A DNA stretch of 9,606 nt from DATBAT01 sp036271375 (GCA_036271375.1 DATBAT010000404.1:1-9606), one strand, 5' to 3'; positions 1 through 8,000 are shown, numbered from the stretch's first letter. Program-made: numbers and translations. Notes: generated by a model not told the origin, from the sequence alone.

Positions 1-605
1 ATGCCGAGCGACGCAAGCAGACGCGCGTATTCTTTCGCACGCGTCAGATCGCCTGCGACATCGCCATCGGCAAAGAAGATGGAGCGCCCACCGTAGCCGC
101 GCTCGATAATGCCGTCGAGATTGTCCCATTCGTTGGTCCAGCGGATGGGGGCGGAGGGATTTTCCAATGCTTCCATCGGCTGCCGCAATGCAATGCGGCG
201 CAGTAAAGAAAACGCCCCATACAGCACTCCGCTGTCATTGCCACCAATGATCAGCAAGCTGCCGGAATGTCTGACAAGTTGAAACCCGTCCACTCCAATC
301 CGGTCGAGTCGTTGAATCTCGGGGAATGTTTGCTTTATATACGCAGCCGTCCCAAGCACGATGGCTGGTCGCGAAGGCCTGGCGACCACTCTCAGCTCGC
401 GCCCCAGCATCCCGCGAAAACCGCGCATCACTTCTTCCTCAGCCGTACGCACGACCTCGGAATGTCCCAGCACAACAACTTCTCGATACGTTTCCGCTTC
501 CTGGTTGCGCACGGGCACGTAACGCAGCCAGGCATCGCGTCCCGTCTCCGCGGAAGCGGCGACCGCCGTCAGCAAAATCAAAATGGAAGTGAATGACTTC
601 GTCAT
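1..605 (-). CDS. GH67 alpha-glucuronidase, N-terminal part (runs off the left edge)
   Basis: The minus-strand frame is open from an ATG at 605 to the window edge (201 codons, no stop), so only the N-terminus is present. Residues 1-19 form a signal peptide (hydrophobic SILILLTAVAA, likely cleavage after ASA), so the enzyme is probably periplasmic or secreted. Residues about 20-150 resemble the N-terminal alpha/beta domain of GH67. Residues 158-175 carry NEWDNLDG followed by IERGYGGRS, which I recognise as the start of the GH67 catalytic barrel. Family knowledge: GH67 enzymes release (4-O-methyl)glucuronic acid from the non-reducing end of xylo-oligosaccharides during glucuronoxylan breakdown. 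The catalytic acids lie beyond the edge and cannot be checked. There is no strong Shine-Dalgarno sequence before the ATG. The gene lies downstream of the sigma operon but behind a terminator, so it is probably transcribed separately. Confidence 0.85.
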   Translation of the reverse strand, partial: MTKSFTSILILLTAVAASAETGRDAWLRYVPVRNQEAETYREVVVLGHSEVVRTAEEEVMRGFRGMLGRELRVVARPSRPAIVLGTAAYIKQTFPEIQRLDRIGVDGFQLVRHSGSLLIIGGNDSGVLYGAFSLLRRIALRQPMEALENPSAPIRWTNEWDNLDGIIERGYGGRSIFFADGDVAGDLTRAKEYARLLASLG

Positions 606-701
606 GGAAATCTGAAGTCAGGATAATAGTGGGAGTTGCGTCAAGTTCAAAGGCTTAACCAAAGCTCACGGAGTTTCGCAGAGGTACTCCGGACCAACGC
701 C

Positions 702-735
702 TAAAACAAAACCCACTCTTCCTGCGAAGAGTGGG
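702..735 (-). terminator. Intrinsic terminator of the sigma/anti-sigma/Spy-like operon
   Basis: Read on the minus strand, CCCACTCTT and AAGAGTGGG form a perfect 9-bp stem around a 6-base loop (712-735). The stem is followed directly by TTTTGTTTT (702-711). It lies about 100 bp beyond the stop of the Spy-like gene and about 100 bp before the GH67 start, so it should separate the two transcription units. Confidence 0.85.
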
Positions 736-834
736 CCTCCGTGGCGGCACGGCACGTGGTCTCGCGCCACGCCTCGTTGCACCCGTGCCTCAACGTGTGC
801 AACACCCCTCGCGCCGCCGCGGACAGTCGATGAA

Positions 835-1452
835 CTACTCCTGCGGTTTTCCACCGCCATCTTCCGGCGGAGGCGGCGGTCCGGGCATGCCACCTTCCAT
901 GTGCCCGCCACCGGGGCCGCCTCGCATCTGACCGCCACGATGCATCGGCGGACGCTCACTTTGCAGCTTTAGCCACTGGTCATGGCTGAGTTGTCCGCGA
1001 AGTTCGAGCAGCATCCGGGCGTTGGCTTTTTCCAGTTCTGCCCGGGCCTGCGCAACTTTGTCGATCTGCGCCAGTAGCTTGTTCTCGTCCGGCGGCTCGG
1101 CTGAGACCAGCGGCTCCATAATGGTCTCTTCTTTTTGCACTGCCGCGAAACGATCGATCAGCTTCAGGCGATTGGCAGTGAAGATGTCGTCCATCTTCTT
1201 TACTTGCTCGGGCGACAGGCCCACGCGTTTGGCGATGTCGGCGTCATTCCACCATCGACCGGGCGGGCCCAGTTGAAGGTGCGGCCCTCCTGGGCCTCTC
1301 CCGCCGCCTTCGCGCATGCCCGGCCCGTCAGGTCCGTGGGGAGGGCCATCCGGTCCTCGCGGGCCGGGCTGCTGCGCGAAACTATTGCTTGCCGTCCAGA
1401 CGATGCATGACAGCACCAACGTCATGGTTAAATGCTTTTTTTGTAGAAACAT
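835..1452 (-). CDS. Spy/CpxP-like periplasmic protein (heavy-metal sensor/chaperone family)
   Basis: This 205-aa protein has a signal peptide at residues 1-26 (cleavage likely after NSFA). A Gly/Pro-rich stretch follows at about 28-66, then a helical core at about 68-165, then a second Gly/Pro/Met-rich tail at 166-205. The core holds two copies of the LTxxQ-type motif typical of Spy/CpxP proteins: LSPEQ at 79-83 and LSHDQ at 155-159. Family members are periplasmic chaperones or stress sensors; the related CnrX senses metal for an ECF sigma factor. Translation should start at the ATG at 1452, because AAGGAG (1456-1461) lies 3 bases upstream. The gene is 17 bp after the anti-sigma gene, so it is co-transcribed as the last gene of the operon. 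Inference: it modulates, or is an output of, the sigma/anti-sigma pair. The core has only one His and no Cys, so a CnrX-like metal site is not evident. The Met/His-rich tail could bind metal. Confidence 0.8.
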   Translation of the reverse strand: MFLQKKHLTMTLVLSCIVWTASNSFAQQPGPRGPDGPPHGPDGPGMREGGGRGPGGPHLQLGPPGRWWNDADIAKRVGLSPEQVKKMDDIFTANRLKLIDRFAAVQKEETIMEPLVSAEPPDENKLLAQIDKVAQARAELEKANARMLLELRGQLSHDQWLKLQSERPPMHRGGQMRGGPGGGHMEGGMPGPPPPPEDGGGKPQE

Positions 1453-1469
1453 AATCTCCTTTTCTTACT

Positions 1470-1955
1470 TCACTTCGATTGATTGGCCGGGTTGGCCGAT
1501 CCGTACGAGAGCGAAACCCGAAGTGGCTGCATCGGGGCTGGAACACCTTCCGAGATTTCGCTGTTCACCGCGGAGAGGAGTTCGTTGTCCTGCGTAATCT
1601 GCGCCTGCGAGTTATTCACTACCGGCGGAGTCGAAGCAGTGTTGCTGTGGCTTCCGTGGTCCTGCCAGTACACCAACGGAAGAACTACCAGGACGAGCAG
1701 GAGAGCGGCGGCCACCGCCCACTCGGCTGTCCAGGATTTTTGGCGCCGCGGCGCGACCACGATCACATTGTGATCAATTTCCGCGGCATTCTCGCTCCAG
1801 CTATGCGCCGCGCTGCGGAACAGTCCCAGCGAAGCACGCATCTGGTTGATTTCTGCGCGGCATTGCTCGCAGTCGAGCAGATGCGCGTCGACCGTCATGG
1901 AAGGTTCGTCGAGCAGCCGGTTGGTCATTTCTTCGTGGGTCAAATGTGCTTTCAT
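1470..1955 (-). CDS. Zinc-finger anti-sigma factor, single-pass membrane protein
   Basis: This 161-aa protein begins with a short zf-HC2-type domain. It has the ZAS motif H25-x3-C29-x2-C32 preceded by an upstream His pair (H4, H7), as expected for anti-sigma factors that grip ECF sigma factors in the cytoplasm. One hydrophobic helix at about 79-97 (WAVAAALLLVLVVLPLVYW) crosses the inner membrane. The remaining 64 residues are polar, rich in Ser, Asn and Gln, probably periplasmic, and not a domain I recognise. The start codon overlaps the sigma stop (ATGA, 1952-1955), which indicates translational coupling. GGAG lies 7 bases upstream (1963-1966) inside the sigma gene. Inference: it holds the adjacent sigma factor inactive until an envelope signal releases it. 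Confidence 0.88.
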   Translation of the reverse strand: MKAHLTHEEMTNRLLDEPSMTVDAHLLDCEQCRAEINQMRASLGLFRSAAHSWSENAAEIDHNVIVVAPRRQKSWTAEWAVAAALLLVLVVLPLVYWQDHGSHSNTASTPPVVNNSQAQITQDNELLSAVNSEISEGVPAPMQPLRVSLSYGSANPANQSK

Positions 1956-2533
1956 GCTTTTGCTCCAAACTTGTGGCGAATCTCGGCCACAGCGCGGTAG
2001 AGGTGCGTCTTAACGGTTTGCACCGGCATTCCGGTGACTTCGGCGATTTCCGCCAGGTCCAGTTCTTCCACAAAACGCATGACGAAGACACTGCGCTGCC
2101 TGGGGGAAAGTTCCTTCAACGAGCGCTGGATCATCTGAACCTTTTCCCGCGCCAGCACTTGGGCTTCAGGAGAGCTTGCCTGACTCGGCACGTAGTGGCC
2201 GAGATCGTGGACATCGACCGCCGAGGCGGCCACCGTTTTCCAGAAGCGAAACTTGAGGCTCTTGGTGTGATCGCGGACCAGGTTGAAGGCGATCCGCATC
2301 AGCCACGTGCTTACGCTACAGTCGCCGCGGAATTGCGCGCGAGTGGCGTGCGCCTTAAGAAAACAATCGTGGGTGATGGATTCGGCCGCATCGCGATCGC
2401 CGAGGGAAAAGGCCACGAAGCGCAGCACTTTCGCCTTATACAGGCGCATCAGCGTCTCTATATCGTCGAGTTCGGAAACGCGATGCTCTCCGCTAGCGAG
2501 GGCCATCAAGTTCACATCAATCGTTTGCGCCAT
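1952..2533 (-). CDS. ECF-family RNA polymerase sigma factor (RpoE-like)
   Basis: The protein is 193 aa, the usual size for an ECF sigma factor with only regions 2 and 4. Region 2 spans about 28-92 and contains the recognisable helices YKAKVLRFVAF, DAAESITHDCFLKAH and the STWLMRIAFNLVRD segment. Region 4 spans about 137-189, with LSPRQRSVFVMRF followed by the helix-turn-helix LAEIAEVTGMPVQTVKTHLYRA. It directs RNA polymerase to alternative promoters. I chose the ATG at 2533; a TTG one codon earlier (2536) is possible, and neither has a clear Shine-Dalgarno sequence. It is the first gene of the three-gene operon and is divergent from the ADOP gene across about 230 bp. Autoregulation is common in this family, but I found no matching pair of ECF promoter elements in the gap. 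The specific ECF group cannot be assigned from sequence reading. Confidence 0.92.
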   Translation of the reverse strand: MAQTIDVNLMALASGEHRVSELDDIETLMRLYKAKVLRFVAFSLGDRDAAESITHDCFLKAHATRAQFRGDCSVSTWLMRIAFNLVRDHTKSLKFRFWKTVAASAVDVHDLGHYVPSQASSPEAQVLAREKVQMIQRSLKELSPRQRSVFVMRFVEELDLAEIAEVTGMPVQTVKTHLYRAVAEIRHKFGAKA

Positions 2534-2763
2534 CAACCAGATAGACGACTGGCTGAGCGCAGCAGACTACAGGGATTTTGGTTTTCTGATGTCAGTTTAG
2601 CGGTTTCGGTAAGCTCTTGTGGGGAAAGTACTTAACCTGCCCACTATTGGACACGCGGTTCCATGAGCGGACAGGCCCGCGCTAGTTGGATGAGAATTTT
2701 CAACAGGTTGGAACCCAATTCTTCGGCGAACGGGTTGCTGAACAGCTCTTGGAGATGAACCGC

Positions 2764-5190
2764 ATGGCAGGATTTTCACAGGACCTTCGCTACGGATTTC
2801 GCATGTTGCGGAAGAACCCGGGCTTCACTCTGGTTGCAGTGCTAACCCTGGCGCTGGGCATCGGCGCAAACACGGCGATCTTCAGCGTGGTGAACGCGGT
2901 GTTGTTGCGGCCACTTCCGTACAAAGACTCAGACCGGCTGACGGTGATTCTTCATGGTGGCAGCAACCCGGTGGCGCCCGCAAGCTTTCTCGATTGGCAG
3001 AAGCAGAGCCGGAGTTTCGAAAGTATGGGGGCCGCGGAAAACTGGGGACCCAACGTCACCGGAGCGGCCCAGGCAGAGAAGCTCTGGGCTTTGCGCATTA
3101 CCTCCGGCGTGCTTCCTATGCTGGGAGTGCAGCCTATCCTTGGGCGGATGTTTCTTCCGGAAGAAGAGAAACCAGGGAAGGAACACGAGGTGGTGATCAG
3201 CTACCCTCTGTGGCAGAGCCATTTCGCTGCCAATCGTGACGTGATTGGGAAGCCGATGACGCTGAACGGCGAAGTCTATACCGTCGTCGGAGTCATGCCG
3301 CGTGGATTTAAGTTCGCGCCTTTCTGGGCAACCAAGGCCGCGCTTTGGGCGCCGCTCGTGCTCGAAGACAAATCCGACGACCGTGGCGGCCGCAGCCTGC
3401 GAATATTCGCACGGCTGAAATCTGGCGTCACGTTGGCGCAGGCACAGGCCGAAATGGCGGGTATTACGGCGCGGATAGAGCAACAGTATCCCGGCACCAA
3501 TAAAAATGTGACCGTGCTTTCGCTGAAAGAGAAAGTCGTGGGCAAGGTGCGTCCCGCGCTGTTGGTATTGCTGGCTGCCGTTTGTTTCGTCCTGCTGATA
3601 GCGTGCGCCAACGTCGGACACATGGCGCTCGCCCGTTCGGCGGCGCGGCAAAAGGAGATCGCCATCCGTGCCGCGCTTGGAGCGGAGAATTCCCGCTTGG
3701 TTCGCCAGTTCCTAACTGAAAGCTGCCTGCTGGCCCTATTCGGCGGCATCGCGGGTGTGCTGCTGGCATTCGGCGGCATTCGCCTGCTGGTCGCCCTGAG
3801 CCCAGCGGACATCCCGCGGCTTGATTCATTGGCACTGGATGCACGCGTTCTGATTTTTGCCTTGGGCCTCATCGTGTTTGCTGGACTAGTTTTCGGTATA
3901 GCACCTGCCCTAAGGGCCGCGGGGCTAAACCTTACCGACTCGCTGAAAGAAGGCGAGCGCGGATCGAGTGAAGGCATTAGCCGCAACCGCATGCGCAGTT
4001 TGCTGGTAGCTTCAGAATTTACCTTCGCCCTGGTGTTGCTGGTCGGCGCTGGGCTGATGATCCGCAGTTTTCTCGCGCTTCAGGCAATCGACCCCGGCTT
4101 CAATTACCAACACGTGCTGTCAGCGGTGGTCTCGGTGACCGGAACCCGGGCCGCCGAACCCGGCGCACGGCCCATTTTCTACAAAGAAATGCTGGAACAG
4201 ATGCGGCGAATTCCCGGGGTTGAATCGGTGAGCGCCATCAATCATCTGCCCTTGGCCGGCGATGTCTGGGGCCTGTCCTTTCAAGTGGAAGGCCAACCGG
4301 TAGCTCGTCCCGGCGAAACTCCGATCGCGGCCTTCCGTGCCGTGCTTCCGGGATACTTTCGCACCATGAACATTCCCCTTCTTCAGGGACGGGATGTCAG
4401 CGATGCCGACATCCTTAATTCCCCGGGAGTAGTAGTGGTGAATCAACGCCTGGCACAGCAGCACTGGGCGGGACAGGACGCCATCGGCAAGCACCTCGCC
4501 ATCGGCGGCGCGACCAATCCCCAGTGGCTGACCGTAGTGGGTGTTGTGAAAAACGCAGTGCGCGAGCAATGGACAGAACCTGCCGAAGACGAACTCTACA
4601 TCCCCTACTTGCAAGATCGCTCCTACATGACCGATCCCGGAGGTCCATTCTCTTATGTCACATTGGTGATGCGGACCAGCGGCGAGCCCGCGGCCGTGGC
4701 GCCCGTGGTTCGCAAGATCGTCGCAGGCATGGACGCGAACGCGCCGATTTCAGAAGTCCAGACCATGGAGCAGGTGGTTTCTGAAGCGACGGCCGAGCCG
4801 CGTTTTTACGTGTTGCTGCTGGGAGCATTTGCGTCCGTGGCCTTAGTGCTCGCAGCGGTCGGAATTTATGGCGTCATGAGTTACTCGGTCAGCCGGCGCA
4901 CGCAGGAGATGGGAATTCGCATTGCCCTGGGTGCTCGCACTGCTGACGTGATCAAGCTTGTGGTTGGACAGGGAGCATCTCTCGCTTTGCTTGGAGTTGG
5001 CGTCGGCCTGGTGGTGGCGTTCTCCGTGACGCGGTTGATGGCCCGGTTGCTCTACGGGATAGCGCCCAACGACCCAGTCACGTTCGCCGCGGTTGTAGTG
5101 GTCTTAGTTTTTGTGGCGCTGCTAGCTTGCTATATTCCCGCACGGCGCGCCACCAAGGTTGATCCCATCGTGGCCTTGCGCTACGAATAA
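2764..5190 (+). CDS. ADOP-type MacB/FtsX permease (acidobacterial duplicated orphan permease)
   Basis: This 808-aa membrane protein has a duplicated MacB_PCD-FtsX architecture. TM1 is at about 21-45 (LVAVLTLALGIGANTAIFSV) and is followed by a large periplasmic domain to about 262. A first group of helices lies at about 264-288, 321-345 and 362-384. A fourth helix at about 414-435 starts the second half, followed by another periplasmic domain to about 680. Final helices lie at about 683-708, 737-758 and 773-795. The C-terminus YIPARRATKVDPIVALRYE is a hallmark of MacB-like permeases. The ATG at 2764 is chosen because GGAG (2751-2754) lies 9 bases upstream. An ATG at 2755 abuts that site, and the frame stays open to a TTG at 2686. 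Family knowledge: MacB-like permeases do mechanotransmission or export with an ATPase. No ATPase gene lies within the window, fitting the orphan label; the substrate is unknown. Confidence 0.93.
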   Translation: MAGFSQDLRYGFRMLRKNPGFTLVAVLTLALGIGANTAIFSVVNAVLLRPLPYKDSDRLTVILHGGSNPVAPASFLDWQKQSRSFESMGAAENWGPNVTGAAQAEKLWALRITSGVLPMLGVQPILGRMFLPEEEKPGKEHEVVISYPLWQSHFAANRDVIGKPMTLNGEVYTVVGVMPRGFKFAPFWATKAALWAPLVLEDKSDDRGGRSLRIFARLKSGVTLAQAQAEMAGITARIEQQYPGTNKNVTVLSLKEKVVGKVRPALLVLLAAVCFVLLIACANVGHMALARSAARQKEIAIRAALGAENSRLVRQFLTESCLLALFGGIAGVLLAFGGIRLLVALSPADIPRLDSLALDARVLIFALGLIVFAGLVFGIAPALRAAGLNLTDSLKEGERGSSEGISRNRMRSLLVASEFTFALVLLVGAGLMIRSFLALQAIDPGFNYQHVLSAVVSVTGTRAAEPGARPIFYKEMLEQMRRIPGVESVSAINHLPLAGDVWGLSFQVEGQPVARPGETPIAAFRAVLPGYFRTMNIPLLQGRDVSDADILNSPGVVVVNQRLAQQHWAGQDAIGKHLAIGGATNPQWLTVVGVVKNAVREQWTEPAEDELYIPYLQDRSYMTDPGGPFSYVTLVMRTSGEPAAVAPVVRKIVAGMDANAPISEVQTMEQVVSEATAEPRFYVLLLGAFASVALVLAAVGIYGVMSYSVSRRTQEMGIRIALGARTADVIKLVVGQGASLALLGVGVGLVVAFSVTRLMARLLYGIAPNDPVTFAAVVVVLVFVALLACYIPARRATKVDPIVALRYE

Positions 5191-5280
5191 ATAAAACTGG
5201 AAAGATCGCAGCATACCGAGGAACCGAAAGAAAACTGCGGAGCTCGCGGAAGCGACTTCTCACGCGTGGCAACGGGTCGC

Positions 5281-5306
5281 CTCTGTGAAGCCCTGTGCTC
5301 TCTGTG
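5281..5306 (+). repeat. Iterated CTCTGTG-type short repeat
   Basis: CTCTGTG (5281), CCTGTG (5292) and CTCTGTGG (5299) follow each other within 26 bases, about 90 bp after the permease stop. The pattern resembles short degenerate repeats that I recall as dispersed in intergenic DNA of soil bacteria. That match is from memory, and the function is unknown. Confidence 0.35.
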
Positions 5307-5389
5307 GTGAGGATTTGCTCGAATCTCGACTTTCTTAACCAAACAACTTCCCGCGTAACTTCTAATCCATTTTTCCCGCCCAGCCTGTC

Positions 5390-5395
5390 TATAAT
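5390..5395 (+). promoter_or_regulatory. Possible sigma-70 -10 box for the exported-protein gene
   Basis: A perfect TATAAT lies 130 bp upstream of the chosen start of the next gene. No good TTGACA-like hexamer lies 16-18 bases upstream, and TG sits two bases before it, one base off an extended -10. The call is therefore weak. Confidence 0.3.
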
Positions 5396-5525
5396 TGAGA
5401 TTGCGACAGCTGGCCGAAGAGCCGGCGTAGCGAAGGTAACCATCAGGTAACCTCGGCAATTTCTCAGGCCGCGCGACGGCCCGTGACTGGCATCTAATTG
5501 GAAACTACAAGGGGAGCGAGTGTGG

Positions 5526-8000
5526 ATGGTGTTTCGGCGGATTTGGTATTGGGTTGTCGTTTTGTTCGCTCTTTCCGGCCCAGCCTGGGCGGGAACCGCC
5601 GCGTTCGATCTGCCCGGCCCCCGCATTGAAGTTCGTGTCACCCGCGCCGGCAAGACGCTTCCGATTTCGCAGGTACCCAATCTGCAAGAGGGGGACCGCA
5701 TCTGGGTCCATCCCGATCTGCCCGACAACCAATCTGTTCACTATCTTTTGATCGCGGCGTTTCTACGCGGATCGACTAATCCGCCGCCGGAGAGCTGGTT
5801 CATTAAAGCCGAGACCTGGAACAAGCGCATTCATGAAGAAGGCATTGTGCTTACCGTGCCGAAGGACGCGCAGCAAGTGTTGATGTTCCTTGCGCCTGAA
5901 ACCGGGGGCGACTTCAACACGCTTCGTTCTACGGTGCGAGGAAAACCTGGAGCCTTCGTTCGCGCCTCACAGGATCTCAATCAGGCCAGCCTCGATCGCA
6001 CGCGTCTCGACACGTATCTCGATCTGCTGCGCAAGACCTCGGATTCATCGCCGGATGCGTTGCACGATCGATCCGTGTTGCTCGCCCGCAGTTTGAATAT
6101 CAAGACTGATCCGCTGTGCTTCGTTAAGCCGGTAGAACAACAATTGCCCTGCCTCACGGAAAATACCGATTCCCTGGTGCTGGAAGACGGACACAGCCAG
6201 TCGATGGTCAACACCTTGACCTCTGGCGCGAGTTCGGATTTGATCGGACAGCTCAGCACGACGAAAGTCGCGGGGGGCGGGCTCTACAGCCCCTATGTGG
6301 GCGCGATCGTTGACGTAGCGCGTTTGCTGGACAGCTTTCATAATCCGCAATATCAATACATTCCAGCGCTGGCGGTCCCTTCGCGCGGTGAGTTAAATCT
6401 GAAACTCAATAATCCCCCGTCATTCAAGAAACCGATGTCGGTGCTGGTGATTGGTCTGCCGCCGGTCGAGCCCGCGCAGACTCCGCCGCTACGTCCGCTG
6501 AATGCCAACGATGCTCTCTGCATGCAGAAACCAGGCTTGGTTTTGCCTGCGGAAGGCGCGCCGCTGGTGTTCTCGTCCGACTTGGCGCACGATTTTGTTT
6601 TCCAGGTGAAGAACAAAGCGGGAGAAGTGATCGACCTTCCCGCGAAGCCCGATCCAACTCGCGGCGGATTCGCGATAGACGCGCAGAAAGCGCAGGGCAT
6701 GGCGTTCGATCCTGACATCAAAGGCACTCTGCGCGGGTATTGGGGATTCAAGCAGTTCGATGGCCCCACCTTCCGCATGTGGAATGCGCATTCCATGACA
6801 TGGTCGCTGGCGGCAGCCGACAAGATGTCTCTGATCGTAGGCCGCAACGATGCCGTGCATTTGCAGGCGGAAAATGCCGCTTGCGTTGATGACATCAATC
6901 TTAAGAATCAACAGGGGCGCGAAGTCGACACCACGTGGAAGCAGGTTAAGCCCAGCGAACTGGAAGTGCAGGTACCGCTGAAGAACGAATCGGCCGGACA
7001 GGCGACACTGCTGGTGAAACAGTTCGGGCTCGCCGAGCCGGACAAACTCGCCATTCAGACCTACTCGGAAGCCGGACACCTCGATGAATTCCGCATCAAC
7101 GCCGGCGACCGCGAAGGCACGCTGAAGGGCACGCGTCTCGATGAAGTCACGGGGCTGGATGTAAAGGGAGTTCACTTCGCACCGCTCGCATTGTCGCGCG
7201 CCGAGGGACGCGATGAGTTGCGACTGCAAGGACCGGAAGGCGCAGCCAGCGCCTTTCAACCGGGCGAAAGTGTCGGAGCACGCGTGGTAGTGAAAGACGG
7301 CCGGACTTTAGAGTTGAAGACTTCGGTCGATCAGCCGCGGCCCAAGGTCTCATTGGTCAGCAAGAATGTTGAGCCCGGGCCATCCGCGGAAGCGGTCCAC
7401 CTGGGCAGCGAAAATGAATTGCCGCAGGATGGCAGGCTGTCTTTCTTCCTGAAGACAGAAGTGCCGGCGGTGTTTCCGCGCAATGAGAAGATCGAAGTCT
7501 CGACCGAAGACGGGGCGCTTACGACGCAGCTTGGACTCGAAGACGGCAGCCTGGTTCTCGAAGATTCGCAGAGCGTGCTGGCACAGCTTGATCCAATGAA
7601 GAGCTTCGGGGTTTCAGCGTTCGGACCGCTGCGGTTCCGGCCAGTGCATGCCGACGGGCGCAAGGGCGATTGGCAACCGCTGGTCACTTTAGTACGCGTG
7701 CCTTTTTTGACTGACGTTCGTTGCACGCCCGCTCCCGATAAACAATGCACGTTGAGCGGCACCAATCTTTTCCTGATCGATTCGGTCGCGGCCAACGCCG
7801 ATTTCAGCGACGGCGTTTCCGTGCCGATGGGGATCACTACCGCCAGTGTTACGGTACCCCGGCCTACCGGCTCTGTGCTGTACATCAAGCTGCGGGATGA
7901 CCCCAATGTGGTGAGTACCGCCACGCTACCAGCGATCGCCAAGTCGGCGGCGAATACGTCATCCATCCGCCGTGCCAAGGTGCAGGAAACCAACAACTAG
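5526..8000 (+). CDS. Large exported protein of unknown function
   Basis: I do not recognise a defined family for this 824-aa protein. Residues 1-22 form a signal peptide (hydrophobic WVVVLFAL, cleavage likely after AWA), so it is periplasmic, surface-attached or secreted. No other membrane helix or lipobox is evident. The N-terminal part includes GDRIWVHPDLP and a hydrophobic FLRGSTNPPPESWF segment that look conserved in style. The rest alternates charged turns with short beta-type segments, suggesting repeated Ig-like or other beta-sandwich domains. Six cysteines occur as apparent pairs (198/209, 332/453, 733/741) that could form disulfides. The C-terminus (about 800-824) is polar and low in hydrophobics. 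I chose the ATG at 5526, 9 bases after GGGGAG (5511-5516); a GTG at 5520 is in frame but only 3 bases from that site. A structural role or a role in surface polysaccharide handling is possible but not shown by the sequence. Confidence 0.8.
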   Translation: MVFRRIWYWVVVLFALSGPAWAGTAAFDLPGPRIEVRVTRAGKTLPISQVPNLQEGDRIWVHPDLPDNQSVHYLLIAAFLRGSTNPPPESWFIKAETWNKRIHEEGIVLTVPKDAQQVLMFLAPETGGDFNTLRSTVRGKPGAFVRASQDLNQASLDRTRLDTYLDLLRKTSDSSPDALHDRSVLLARSLNIKTDPLCFVKPVEQQLPCLTENTDSLVLEDGHSQSMVNTLTSGASSDLIGQLSTTKVAGGGLYSPYVGAIVDVARLLDSFHNPQYQYIPALAVPSRGELNLKLNNPPSFKKPMSVLVIGLPPVEPAQTPPLRPLNANDALCMQKPGLVLPAEGAPLVFSSDLAHDFVFQVKNKAGEVIDLPAKPDPTRGGFAIDAQKAQGMAFDPDIKGTLRGYWGFKQFDGPTFRMWNAHSMTWSLAAADKMSLIVGRNDAVHLQAENAACVDDINLKNQQGREVDTTWKQVKPSELEVQVPLKNESAGQATLLVKQFGLAEPDKLAIQTYSEAGHLDEFRINAGDREGTLKGTRLDEVTGLDVKGVHFAPLALSRAEGRDELRLQGPEGAASAFQPGESVGARVVVKDGRTLELKTSVDQPRPKVSLVSKNVEPGPSAEAVHLGSENELPQDGRLSFFLKTEVPAVFPRNEKIEVSTEDGALTTQLGLEDGSLVLEDSQSVLAQLDPMKSFGVSAFGPLRFRPVHADGRKGDWQPLVTLVRVPFLTDVRCTPAPDKQCTLSGTNLFLIDSVAANADFSDGVSVPMGITTASVTVPRPTGSVLYIKLRDDPNVVSTATLPAIAKSAANTSSIRRAKVQETNN

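Larger units (their letters stand above)
5191..5525 (+). other. Intergenic region: repeat remnant, possible promoter and leader
   Basis: No gene is supported in this 335-bp gap. It holds an AT-rich start without a convincing terminator for the permease gene, an iterated CTCTGTG stretch (5281-5306), a TATAAT box (5390-5395) and a roughly 120-base leader. The leader can form a 6-bp hairpin (GCTGGC with GCCGGC, near 5409-5426) and carries two GGTAACC copies (5435-5441 and 5446-5452). A Shine-Dalgarno sequence (GGGGAG, 5511-5516) closes the gap. Confidence 0.5.

Noticed and set aside
620..660. Sigma-70 promoter for the GH67 gene (TATTAT with TTGAAC 16 bases upstream, minus strand)
   Set aside because: The -35 match is poor and the region is short; plausible but not strong enough to annotate.
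1946..2635. Long plus-strand open frame (229 codons) opposite the sigma gene
   Set aside because: It is antisense to a clear ECF sigma gene, has no family resemblance and no ribosome binding site; it is a GC-driven shadow.
2655..2665. GGAACC on the minus strand as an ECF -35 element for the sigma operon
   Set aside because: No GTC-type -10 element occurs at the usual 16-17 base spacing, so the hexamer alone is not evidence.
2929..3992. Long minus-strand open frames within the permease gene
   Set aside because: They lie opposite a well-conserved ADOP coding frame and show low-complexity Arg/Pro/Ser-rich composition typical of shadows.
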